A stretch of 16,136 nucleotides of DNA. Origin: Nocardia sp. Its GTDB lineage: Bacteria; Actinomycetota; Actinomycetes; Mycobacteriales; Mycobacteriaceae. The DNA lies in assembly GCA_013361595.1 (NCBI GenBank), contig JABFXT010000239.1, positions 1 through 16,136 of the forward strand, in the 5' to 3' direction. Shown here piece after piece: positions 7,429 through 14,369 of the stretch; the stretch's first letter is position 1; every line of letters starts with the position of its first letter. Below the pieces are notes generated by a model that had not been told where the DNA came from, did no database searches, and was given only the letters and a program-made list of their open reading frames with translations. The translations under genes were made by a program, and so were the position numbers.

Positions 7429-7462
7429 CTGACACGGATTGTTGCTGTGCTAGCGTAGCAAC
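7429..7462 (+). promoter_or_regulatory. Divergent promoter with a 22-bp imperfect palindrome
   Basis: For the plus strand: -35 CTGACA (7429-7434), 16-nt spacer, extended -10 TGC-TAGCGT (7448-7456). This places the transcript start about 20 nt before the TTG of the EspC-like gene. A palindrome covers 7441-7462: arms GTTGCT and AGCAAC around a central GCTAGC, with only two mismatched pairs on each side, both G.T type. On the minus strand the same element contains TGC-TACGCT, an extended -10 candidate for the YbaB-like gene. A dimeric regulator bound here would affect both transcripts. Confidence 0.55.
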
Positions 7463-7468
7463 CCGTCA

Positions 7469-7475
7469 GGGGAGG
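7469..7475 (+). promoter_or_regulatory. Ribosome binding site fixing a TTG start
   Basis: GGGGAGG lies six bases before the TTG at 7482. It is the reason for choosing this rare start rather than the upstream open frame or the internal ATG at 7521. Confidence 0.8.
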
Positions 7476-7481
7476 TCTCAG

Positions 7482-7787
7482 TTGTCCGATCTGTACGTCG
7501 ATGTGCCTGCGACGGAGGGGATGATCGGTGCCCTCGGCCAGTCCAAGACCGTATTGGACGGGATACCGACGGAGGGTTTCGTGGCGCAGATAGAGACGGC
7601 GCTGCCCGGCTCCGGATTGGGGCATTCGGTGATGCTGGCGGGATTCCGGGCCCGTGCCGCCACCCGCGGCGCCGGCACCAGGGTCCAGGAGATCAGCGAC
7701 GGGGCCAGGGCCGATATCACGGCCTTCCTACAGACCGAGGGGCAGAACGCCGCGAATGTCGCCGGCGCCGCCGAGCCGCCGCGATGA
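7482..7787 (+). CDS. Small type VII secretion-associated protein (EspC/DUF2580-like)
   Basis: 101 aa from TTG 7482. The N-terminus (M)SDLYVDVPATEGMIGAL, the helical body and a polar, Ala-rich C-terminus fit the small helical ESX secretion-associated proteins (EspC/DUF2580-like, about 100 aa) that pair with larger WXG-type substrates. No WXG is present and the identification rests on size, predicted helicity and context. Its TGA (7785-7787) overlaps the ATG of the putative effector as ATGA, which implies coupled synthesis of roughly equal amounts. The likely role is a co-secreted partner or targeting chaperone for that effector. Confidence 0.65.
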   Translation: MSDLYVDVPATEGMIGALGQSKTVLDGIPTEGFVAQIETALPGSGLGHSVMLAGFRARAATRGAGTRVQEISDGARADITAFLQTEGQNAANVAGAAEPPR

Positions 7788-8965
7788 GTACACTGCCGCC
7801 CACCAAAACGCAGATCCGGCAGTGGGATACAGCTTCGCTGGGGCAACAGGGCCAGGAATGGACGCAGGCCGCGCAAACCACCCTCACCGAGCACGGCGCG
7901 GTATCGCGTCAGCTCGCGGATTCGCCGGGATTCTGGCGCGGGGACGCCGCCGACGCCATGCGGGTGAAGGGCGAGGAGACCCGAACGTCCCTCTCCTCCG
8001 TGGTGACCGCACTGGAGCAGGCGGGCACTGTCGCCACCCAGGCCGGGCCGTCCCTGCTGGCGGCCAAGGCCACCGCGGTCAACGCGATCGACACGGCCGA
8101 GAAGGAACGGTTCGTGGTCGGTGAACAGGGCGATGTGGGTTACACCAAGGAGCTGCTGGCGTGGGTGCAGGCCGAACTCGGGACCATGAGCTGGCAGATC
8201 GCGCATTCGGTGCTCTACAAGCAGGCCCAGAAACACGAGGATGTGATCAAGCCCGCCCTGCGTGCCGCCGCGGATGCCGCGGAAACGGTCCGTAACGCCC
8301 TGGACAAGGCCTTCGAGAACGTCAAGCTGCCCCCGGGGTGGGAGCTGGAGGCGATCGTCGTCGAGAACCAGGTGCAGGCCGATCCGGGCGGCATGGTCAC
8401 CTGGCCCGAGGACGGGCTGCTCGGAATGATCGCCGGCCCCCTCGGAAAGGCCAAACAGGTCACCGCGGCCGAGGCCGAGATGCTGGACGACCTCAGTATC
8501 GGGGACAAGATCCGGTTCTACCGGATCATGACCGAGGCGGAGGATACGGCGCTCGGGGTCTACGAGGGAGACCTGGAGCAGGACGATCACACGGATGCGT
8601 TCCGGCACGCCTACTGGAACGCGTTGATGACCCAGGAGTTCGGCGCGGACTGGACGACGGAGTACGCGTCCAAACACGAAGGCAGACCCGATAACGCGGC
8701 AGTTCGCGAGGCGATGGACCTGCACAACAACGAGATCGGGCGCACCATCGCGCTGCAGAACCCAGACGCCGATCCCGAAGAACTACAACAGTTGGTGAAG
8801 GACGCCGTGGCGCGCGGCGATACCGTCGTCATCAACCAGAATCATGAGCTCAGCTTTTCGGATGACGTCAAGGTCGGCGACACGGTGGATTCGGATATCT
8901 TCAACGAGAATCCACGGTTTCTTCCGGGTTCGCCGCTACCCGACGACAAACCGTCACCGAAATGA
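7784..8965 (+). CDS. Putative type VII secretion effector: WXG-type N-terminus and toxin-like C-terminal domain
   Basis: 393 aa. Residues 1-110 form a helical WXG100/LXG-like segment with a W-R-G turn in SPGFWRGDAADAM (48-59) between two helices, the usual type VII export hairpin. A helical linker (about 115-185) follows. The C-terminal domain (about 235-350) has a histidine-rich signature, DAFRHAYWNALM (271-282), KHE (297-299) and MDLHNNEIGR (311-320). As far as I recall it resembles the DUF6973-type domain found at the end of polymorphic toxin-like proteins. Its activity is unknown; the conserved His/Glu/Asn set is compatible with a metal-dependent or hydrolytic enzyme. There is no signal peptide, as expected for type VII substrates. 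It is coupled by ATGA to the EspC-like gene and followed by a putative lipoprotein. Antibacterial toxin function is inference. Confidence 0.75.
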   Translation: MSTLPPTKTQIRQWDTASLGQQGQEWTQAAQTTLTEHGAVSRQLADSPGFWRGDAADAMRVKGEETRTSLSSVVTALEQAGTVATQAGPSLLAAKATAVNAIDTAEKERFVVGEQGDVGYTKELLAWVQAELGTMSWQIAHSVLYKQAQKHEDVIKPALRAAADAAETVRNALDKAFENVKLPPGWELEAIVVENQVQADPGGMVTWPEDGLLGMIAGPLGKAKQVTAAEAEMLDDLSIGDKIRFYRIMTEAEDTALGVYEGDLEQDDHTDAFRHAYWNALMTQEFGADWTTEYASKHEGRPDNAAVREAMDLHNNEIGRTIALQNPDADPEELQQLVKDAVARGDTVVINQNHELSFSDDVKVGDTVDSDIFNENPRFLPGSPLPDDKPSPK

Positions 8966-8977
8966 GAGAGTTCGGGC

Positions 8978-8984
8978 GGAGGAG
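8978..8984 (+). promoter_or_regulatory. Ribosome binding site deciding the lipoprotein start
   Basis: GGAGGAG lies four bases before the GTG at 8989, ideal for initiation. The in-frame ATG at 8962, which overlaps the effector stop as ATGA, has no such site. Confidence 0.65.
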
Positions 8985-8988
8985 CCTG

Positions 8989-9513
8989 GTGGAATCGACT
9001 GCTTCGTGTCGGCGGGTGCTGCGGGCACTCGTGGCCGTAGGAATATCCGCGTCGTGGGCGGTGCTCGGCACCGGGTGCGGCACCGTGTTCGCTGACACCG
9101 TTCAGGTTGTCCACGACGACACCGGGGTGGACGCCGCCTTTCAACGCGTACTGGATTCCCGGCAGCCGGTTCGACTGGGTGACGCTATGGCGGCGGCGGA
9201 GCTGCCTGTCGACTCGTGGGACCGGATGTATCGCTTCTCGTCGTCGAAGGACGGCGACGAATTGAATGCCGCGCTCGGCACGAGTGTCCGATGGGAGGGG
9301 CTGCCCGGCGGTTCGGATTCCTCCGTACAGATCTTCATGAGCGGGGACAGCGTCGTGCACGCGTTCGTCGATTCGGTTCCGTCGTTCGGGGTGCGCCGCG
9401 ATCACTATGCGACGCCGGATTCGATGGTTACTCCGGTTCAGCGGGAGCGGGGGAACCCCACGGGACCGGGGACCGAGGTCTACTGGGGGCTCGATATCGA
9501 CGAGGCAGGCTGA
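8989..9513 (+). CDS. Putative lipoprotein, candidate immunity protein for the effector
   Basis: 174 aa from GTG 8989 (183 aa if ATG 8962 is used). The N-terminus has a short charged stretch (CRR), a hydrophobic core LRALVAVGISASWAVL and a relaxed lipobox LGTG|C (C30 from this start). Lipid anchoring outside the membrane is therefore expected; cleavage without lipidation (FA|DT) is the alternative. The mature part (about 140 aa) is acidic and mixed alpha/beta; I do not recognise the family. It directly follows the toxin-like gene on the same transcript, the usual place of immunity genes. A surface lipoprotein would fit protection against a toxin acting in the cell envelope. The role is inferred from position and localisation. 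Confidence 0.65.
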   Translation: MESTASCRRVLRALVAVGISASWAVLGTGCGTVFADTVQVVHDDTGVDAAFQRVLDSRQPVRLGDAMAAAELPVDSWDRMYRFSSSKDGDELNAALGTSVRWEGLPGGSDSSVQIFMSGDSVVHAFVDSVPSFGVRRDHYATPDSMVTPVQRERGNPTGPGTEVYWGLDIDEAG

Positions 9514-9577
9514 TTTCCCGGGCGGCGAGTCTGCCGGCGTGCGATCGACTGCCAGGGTCGGGTCGGGACCAGTCGGC

Positions 9578-10888
9578 TCAGCGGGGGCGGACCGGTGCGG
9601 CGACACGGTGTTCGGCCAGCCTGCCCAGGACGGCCTGGTTGGCCTCCCAGCCGTCGGGGAATTTCACCGGAACCCCGAGATAGACCGGTTCGGCCGAGGG
9701 GTGGGCGTCGAGGAGTTCACCTATTCCGGCGCGGCCCACGACGATACAGGCATGCCGATGGCGGGACGCCAGAACGCACAACCGGCCGGCCTCGAGGTGG
9801 AACGCGCCCGCGTCGCGGCGGCCGGACAGTGGGTGCAGGATGACGGTGACGTCGTATTCGCGGCCCTGGAGCCGGTTGGCCGTATCGACGGTGACCGTTT
9901 CGGCGACTGTTCCGGCGAGTGCGTCGCGAACGGCCTGGGCCTGGTCGCGGTGTGCGGTGCCGACCGCGATCCGGGTGGCGTCGACCGGGCGGGTGCCGTG
10001 TTCGGAATACGCGACCCCGCCGCGCTCCAGTAGCCGGCAGGCCAGATCGGCGATGGCGGCCACCGCTTCGCCGTCGGTGCGCAGTGTATGCCGGGCGGGC
10101 AGTTCGTAATACGCCCAGCCGTGGGCGGCGGCTTCGTCGAGTACATCGTCCACCGGGCCGCGGATACCGCGGGTGGTGAACTCGAAGCGGCGCTGCTCGG
10201 GCCGGGTACCGGCGGCGAAGGGCGCGAACGGGTAGAACGCCGAGGAGACCACCGAGGCCGCCGAGGGCGGCAGCCGCCACGACACCGGCAGGGTGTGTAC
10301 CGGAATTCCGGCATTGTGGTTGAGCATCACCGCCACCGCGCTCATGGTCGGATTCCACGACAGGCCGGCCCAGCGGTCACCGTCGACGGTGGCGAAGGGA
10401 TCCAGCTGGCCGGGGTCGCCGACGAAGAGGCCGCGTTCGAAGCGGTTGGCGATGCGCAGCAACATATCCGAGCGCATCTGATAGGCCTCGTCGACGATCG
10501 CGTAGGACCAGCGGCCTTCGTCGAGGGTGGCCCATTTCGCGGCCGTACCGATGACAATCGCGCATTTCTCCAGGTCGGCGGGACGGTTGGCGACCTCGAC
10601 ATTATCGCGGTCGATCCGGGCGCTGCGGCGGTAGTCGCCGGCGGACAGGCGGCCGATGAGCAGCGCGGGGTCGGCGGTGGCGAGCCGGTCGATGAGGTCG
10701 TCGACCTGCTCGTTGGTCTGCGCGACGATCATCCGCTGTTCGTCGTCGGCGGCGGCCAGCTGCCGGGCCGCCCGCACGACCAGCGTGGATTTACCGGCGC
10801 CGGGCGGGGAATCCACGACCAGGGCACGATGGGCGGCATTGTCGAGATCGGCCAGAATCCGGCCGACCACCTCGTCCGCGGTGCTCAC
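9578..10888 (-). CDS. SF1B (Upf1/Dna2-type) DNA/RNA helicase
   Basis: 436 aa from GTG 10888. The start is set by the GTGA overlap with the upstream stop (10887..10885) and by GGAGGA seven bases before it; an ATG at 10894 is too close to that site. Superfamily 1 motifs appear in order: Walker A SPPGAGKST (27-35), Walker B/motif II DEAYQ (133-137), motif III GDPGQLDPF (157-165), motif IV-like SWRLP (203-207), motif V TANRLQGREYD (336-346) and motif VI ASRHRHA (374-380). The layout matches AAA_11/AAA_12 helicases such as Upf1, IGHMBP2 and Dna2. It is compact, without an obvious N-terminal beta-barrel or nuclease domain. Those functions may be supplied by the two co-translated upstream genes. Convergent with the lipoprotein gene; no clear terminator lies in the 64-nt gap. 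Confidence 0.9.
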   Translation of the reverse strand: MSTADEVVGRILADLDNAAHRALVVDSPPGAGKSTLVVRAARQLAAADDEQRMIVAQTNEQVDDLIDRLATADPALLIGRLSAGDYRRSARIDRDNVEVANRPADLEKCAIVIGTAAKWATLDEGRWSYAIVDEAYQMRSDMLLRIANRFERGLFVGDPGQLDPFATVDGDRWAGLSWNPTMSAVAVMLNHNAGIPVHTLPVSWRLPPSAASVVSSAFYPFAPFAAGTRPEQRRFEFTTRGIRGPVDDVLDEAAAHGWAYYELPARHTLRTDGEAVAAIADLACRLLERGGVAYSEHGTRPVDATRIAVGTAHRDQAQAVRDALAGTVAETVTVDTANRLQGREYDVTVILHPLSGRRDAGAFHLEAGRLCVLASRHRHACIVVGRAGIGELLDAHPSAEPVYLGVPVKFPDGWEANQAVLGRLAEHRVAAPVRPR

Positions 10889-12363
10889 GACCATTCCTCC
10901 GCGAGTTCGGCGGCGGGTTCGGGCGGCGGCCCACCGTGGGTCCACGGGGTCTCCTCGCGGGGCGGGAGTTTTGCGGGCGGGCCGCCGAAACCGCTGGGGG
11001 AGAAGCGGGCGAAGCCGATCGCGTCCCCTTCCTCGGGCACACTGCCGACGGCGGGGTTCTTGCCCTGGCCCATACCGCTGATGAGTTCCAGCTGGATCAC
11101 ATCCTCGTCGACCGCGACGACCTCGGCCTTCTGCGCGGGCCGGTCGATCCGGATCAGGGTTTCGCCGATCCGCGCCCGGAACGGGTCGGCGGTGTGCACC
11201 CAGAGGTACGGTCGCGGCACTTCGCGTGATTTCGGTTTCGCACGGCGCTCCGGTTCGCAGTCGCTGACCGTCCCCTGGAACGCCTCGCCGACCAGCCGGT
11301 ATTCGATGAGTACGCGGGGGTCGTCGAAGGCGCGCTGCGCCTGGAAGGTGTCCAGGGCCTGTTCCTGTTTGAGCAGCCGGCGGGTCGCCGAGACCGCCGA
11401 ATCGCGACGGGCCTGCGGATATCCCTCGGGAATATCGGCCGCGAACCAGGAGAACGCGCCGCGATCATCGGTCCACCGCTTCTCCACGCTCGCGCCCTCC
11501 GGTAGATCGCGCAGCAGTTCCACGGCCCGCCACATCAGTTGCCAGGTCGGTTCCAGCTGGCCGCGCAATGCCTGTTCGAGACGTTCGGCGGCGATCACTT
11601 TCGCCCATTCGTGCTCGGCACTGTCGTACGCGGCGATCAGGGGCGCCAGTTCCTCGTTGTCGAAACCGGGATCAGTGGCCGGTCCGGCGGGTGGGAACAG
11701 GAGCGGGTCCTCGGCGCGGGCGGCGGCCTCTTGACCGGTCATACCGGCGGGCGGATCGATCCAGCCGAGCAGGGCGGCCAGGTTACCGTCCTCGAGAGCG
11801 GACTGTCCCGAGGCCCAGTGCGTGGTGAGCACCGATGTCATCGCGAGGCAGACGCTCGACCCCGGGAAATCGGACCGATCGCCGAACCAGGTGAGCCAGC
11901 GCCCCAGCAGCGGCAGTGTTTCCGGAACGGCGTTATCGCCTTCGGTGCGGTGGAACCGCACCGAGCGGCCCAGCAGCCGCAGGAATTCGGCGCCGCCGGG
12001 ATTCGGTAGGAGCAACTGCGGCGCGTCCAGATAGCGCAGATAGGCCTCGCCGGTCGATTTCACCGTCAGCTCCTCGGCGTCTTCGCAGAACGACGAGACA
12101 TAGGGCAGTACCCGGTCGGCGAGGTGTTCGATGAACCGCAGCCGCAGCACCCGGTCGCGTGGTTGTGCCACGATCAGCACCGTCGCATCATGGGGCGCCG
12201 ATCCGAGGGCGACGGCCAGCGGCGCCGCCGCTTCACCGGCCAGCCGCAGCGGCACCAGGACCAGAGGCCGTGCGGAGAGGTGGTAGTGCCGCCGGTCGGC
12301 GATGGGTTCGGCGCGGCCGGTGCGGGCCGCGGTCACTTTCGCCAGCGCGCTGAGCACGCTCAT
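10885..12363 (-). CDS. Large protein of unknown function in the helicase/nuclease operon
   Basis: 492 aa from ATG 12363, which overlaps the upstream stop as ATGA. I do not recognise the family. The N-terminal third is alpha/beta with hydrophobic strands (PLVLVPLRLAGE, ATVLIVAQPRDRVLRLRF). The middle is helical and acidic with many Trp residues. A region near residues 355-450 is strand-rich (RVLIEYRLVGEAFQGTVSD, PYLWVHTADPF, IGETLIRIDRPAQKAEVVAVD, VIQLELISGMG) and could be a beta-barrel like the stalk domain that precedes the motor in Upf1-type helicases. The last 50 residues are Pro/Gly-rich and probably disordered. The end overlaps the helicase start by four bases, so a physical complex is likely. 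Function is open. Confidence 0.85.
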   Translation of the reverse strand: MSVLSALAKVTAARTGRAEPIADRRHYHLSARPLVLVPLRLAGEAAAPLAVALGSAPHDATVLIVAQPRDRVLRLRFIEHLADRVLPYVSSFCEDAEELTVKSTGEAYLRYLDAPQLLLPNPGGAEFLRLLGRSVRFHRTEGDNAVPETLPLLGRWLTWFGDRSDFPGSSVCLAMTSVLTTHWASGQSALEDGNLAALLGWIDPPAGMTGQEAAARAEDPLLFPPAGPATDPGFDNEELAPLIAAYDSAEHEWAKVIAAERLEQALRGQLEPTWQLMWRAVELLRDLPEGASVEKRWTDDRGAFSWFAADIPEGYPQARRDSAVSATRRLLKQEQALDTFQAQRAFDDPRVLIEYRLVGEAFQGTVSDCEPERRAKPKSREVPRPYLWVHTADPFRARIGETLIRIDRPAQKAEVVAVDEDVIQLELISGMGQGKNPAVGSVPEEGDAIGFARFSPSGFGGPPAKLPPREETPWTHGGPPPEPAAELAEEWS

Positions 12364-13457
12364 CGGGCGACCTCCAGGCGCAGGGTCCGTGCCCGGCGCA
12401 GCATCTCCGCGATATCGGCGTGCTCGGGGCCGGGATCGAGGGTGCCCTCGGCCAGGCCCAATACGGTGTCGAGGTTGTCGATACCGCCGAGGTCGTCGCA
12501 GACCCCGCGGCCGAGAGTGTCCACCGAACCCTGGCCCCGGGCCTCGGACCGGCAGGCGAACGCCAGTTCGCAGCTGGACATACATTCCGGCGCGTACCGC
12601 GACGGTATCGCCGCGACCGTGCTCGCGAGTTCTGCGCCGGGTGTGAACGAAGCACCCGGCGGTACGAGATCGAGCAGCGCATCGATCGAGGTGAGCCGCG
12701 ACAACTGCCGCCCGATCACCGCGAGTTGTTTGCGCAGATCCACCAGCGCCGCGGTCGGCCGGTTGGTGAAGTCTTTGGCGCACACCAGGATAGAGCTGTG
12801 CGCGACCAGGTCCGGCGAATGTCCGAGGTCGCGCAGCAGCTCCCGCAGGGCCAGTACGTACACCGCGGACTGCCGGGCCGCCGAGGCCACCTGGGCGGGA
12901 TCGGCCTGCCCGTCGACCACGGCGAACGATTTGATCTCGACCACGTGGAAGAGCCCGCCTATCTGCAGCGCCACCACATCGGGTTCCAGATACGCGGTGG
13001 CACCGGCGATTTCGAGACGCAGCATCGGATGGTCGAACAATGTCCCCTGACCGGAGGTCAGCGCCTGCCCCAGCAATTGCCCGGTGCGTTGGTAGCGCAC
13101 CGAATTACTCGCGTTGTCGCCGACCGTTTCCAGATCGTGGTAGCCGACCTCCGGGATGGTCAGCTCCAGCTCCTCACGCAACAGCCGCAGCAGTTCGGCG
13201 CAGCCGTGTGCCTTGACCATGGCCTCGAAGGTGTTGCCGCGGGTGATCGCGAAGGGCGACTGCCCGAATTTGGGCGGGAAGCCCAGTTCCTGGGCGATCA
13301 CGGTCTTGTCCACGGCCGCGGCGTCCAGTAGCGCCCGGCGCGCACAGCCCGGGTTGGCGGTGAGCGCGGCGATGGTCCGGGCATTGTGCCGGGTGGCGGG
13401 CGCGTCGCCGCGCAGTTCGTCGAGCCGGGTGGTCAGGGTGTGCTCCGCGAGCGTCAT
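12360..13457 (-). CDS. PD-(D/E)XK nuclease with Cas4/AddB/Dna2-like four-cysteine pattern
   Basis: 365 aa from ATG 13457, one base after the preceding stop. The RecB-type nuclease core is visible: D160 in YLEPDVV, E174-x-K176 in HVVEIKSF, and Q196-x3-Y200 in ARQSAVY, the QxxxY motif of RecB/Cas4 nucleases. E78 in GNTFEAM sits where an upstream metal ligand is expected. One cysteine near the N-terminus (C38, NPGCARR) and three near the C-terminus (C292, C296, C302 in ECMSSCELAFAC) reproduce the split 1+3 arrangement that holds a 4Fe-4S cluster in Cas4, AddB and Dna2. The spacing here is C-x3-C-x5-C rather than C-x2-C-x5-C. Probably a DNA exonuclease or end-processing enzyme acting with the operon helicase. 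No Cas genes are nearby. Confidence 0.82.
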   Translation of the reverse strand: MTLAEHTLTTRLDELRGDAPATRHNARTIAALTANPGCARRALLDAAAVDKTVIAQELGFPPKFGQSPFAITRGNTFEAMVKAHGCAELLRLLREELELTIPEVGYHDLETVGDNASNSVRYQRTGQLLGQALTSGQGTLFDHPMLRLEIAGATAYLEPDVVALQIGGLFHVVEIKSFAVVDGQADPAQVASAARQSAVYVLALRELLRDLGHSPDLVAHSSILVCAKDFTNRPTAALVDLRKQLAVIGRQLSRLTSIDALLDLVPPGASFTPGAELASTVAAIPSRYAPECMSSCELAFACRSEARGQGSVDTLGRGVCDDLGGIDNLDTVLGLAEGTLDPGPEHADIAEMLRRARTLRLEVAR

Positions 13458-13458
13458 C

Positions 13459-14241
13459 TCAGGCCTCGTTCCGTCGTCGGCCGGCCACTGCGAGCCGAAC
13501 GCCGAACAATTGCGCCGCGGGATCCGCCAATTGCCGCACCGCCCGCTCCGCGGCGTCGGCCCGCTGCTGTATGTCGTTTTCTCTGTGCACCTCTAGTTCG
13601 CGTTCCGCGGCCGCCAGCACGACATCCGGGTCGATGCCCGATTCGGATGTCGCCCCGGGAATGGATACCGCCAGCTGCCACAGCACCCGTTGCCCGGCCG
13701 GAGTGCACCCGTGGTCGGTCATGTACCGGGCCAACCGGATCGCCCCGGTGAGCAGGTCCACCCGCGGACTCAACGGCCCGACCATACGCTGCGGTAGCGA
13801 CCAGGTGCTCACGGCCAGCAGCCCGCGCGCCGGGGCCAGCAGATCGGTGGTCATGGCGGCGCAGACATAGTACGGCCGGGCGTACGGTGCGGCCCGGAAG
13901 GAACGTTCCTCGTCGCGGCGCAGGCTGGTGAGCCGGGCCGCGACGAGTTCTCCCGAGAAGAACGCGTCGTGCACGGCGAGTACCAGCTTCGGGGCGGCGG
14001 GTACGGAGAGCAGGGTGAGCGCGCGGTGCACATGCTCACGAACCGGTACCGCCGCAGCGGACTGCCGGACCGGGGCCGGTTGCGGTGGTGCGCCGAGAAC
14101 CGCGGCGTCCCATTCCGTTTCGGCGGCGCGTAGTTCGGCGCGCAGCCGGCGTGCCGCGGTCCGGTCTCCGGACCCGGCGGCACGGCGCACCTGTGCGCGC
14201 AACTCGGCTATGCGCTGTTCCAGCGCCTCGGCGGTGGGCAT
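13459..14241 (-). CDS. Coiled-coil protein with possible winged-helix domain, first gene of the nuclease/helicase operon
   Basis: 260 aa from ATG 14241. The upstream open frame runs through the promoter and is rejected. The first 45 residues are a charged coiled coil (ALEQRIAELRAQVRRAA, then TAARRLRAELRAAETEW). Residues about 70-130 read like a winged helix-turn-helix: helix PKLVLAVHDAFF, recognition-type helix ELVAARLTSLRRDEERSF, then a strand pair ARPYYVCAAM. The C-terminal part is helical. I do not recognise a named family. Only one base separates it from the nuclease start, so it is co-translated with it. It could be the DNA-recognition subunit or regulator of the system; this is inference. 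A leaderless promoter drives it. Confidence 0.78.
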   Translation of the reverse strand: MPTAEALEQRIAELRAQVRRAAGSGDRTAARRLRAELRAAETEWDAAVLGAPPQPAPVRQSAAAVPVREHVHRALTLLSVPAAPKLVLAVHDAFFSGELVAARLTSLRRDEERSFRAAPYARPYYVCAAMTTDLLAPARGLLAVSTWSLPQRMVGPLSPRVDLLTGAIRLARYMTDHGCTPAGQRVLWQLAVSIPGATSESGIDPDVVLAAAERELEVHRENDIQQRADAAERAVRQLADPAAQLFGVRLAVAGRRRNEA

Positions 14242-14247
14242 GGGGTG

Positions 14248-14276
14248 AATGTAGGTGGCAATTCCAGGGAAGTCCA
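14248..14276 (-). promoter_or_regulatory. Leaderless promoter of the nuclease/helicase operon
   Basis: On the minus strand -35 TGGACT (14276..14271), a 17-nt spacer and -10 TACATT (14253..14248) are followed by six bases and then the ATG at 14241. Transcription should start at or next to the A of the ATG, giving a leaderless mRNA, a common type in actinobacteria. Confidence 0.6.
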
Positions 14277-14287
14277 GTGAATGCCAG
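14258..14287 (-). repeat. Three 10-bp phased direct repeats over the -35 region
   Basis: Read on the minus strand, three successive decamers, CTGGCATTCA, CTGGACTTCC and CTGGAATTGC, share CTGGnnTTnn. The CCAG cores on the plus strand are at 14264, 14274 and 14284. One-helical-turn spacing on top of the -35 element suggests a regulator binding site. Confidence 0.55.
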
Positions 14288-14339
14288 TATTTGCCGGTGT
14301 ATGTCGAGCGCCGGAACGGGTTCGCGGAGAGCTCCACGC

Positions 14340-14362
14340 CATACTTTTGGGTATGTTAGCGT
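14340..14362 (+). promoter_or_regulatory. Promoter and inverted repeat before the flavin monooxygenase
   Basis: Extended -10 TGT-TAGCGT (14354-14362) ends seven bases before the ATG at 14370, which implies a leaderless transcript. A perfect inverted repeat CATAC-N6-GTATG (14340-14355) overlaps it and may be an operator. No convincing -35 box is seen. Confidence 0.45.
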
Positions 14363-14369
14363 GACGAAT

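Noticed and set aside
7478..8725. A 415-aa minus-strand frame opposite the effector genes
   Set aside because: It is antisense to the EspC-like and WXG-type genes, has no supported start and shows shadow composition (Leu/Gly/Arg-rich, no domain).
9504..9568. Bidirectional terminator between the convergent lipoprotein and helicase genes
   Set aside because: Only short arms (GGCAG/CTGCC and GACTG/CAGTC) with large loops and no U-tract were found; too weak to call.
10088..11734. A 548-aa plus-strand frame opposite the helicase and its upstream gene
   Set aside because: It is antisense to strong helicase motifs, with Ser/Arg-rich shadow composition and no ribosome binding site.
12360..13457. 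Cas4 of a CRISPR-Cas system
   Set aside because: No repeat array and no cas1/cas2 or effector genes are present; the operon partners are a helicase and unknown proteins.
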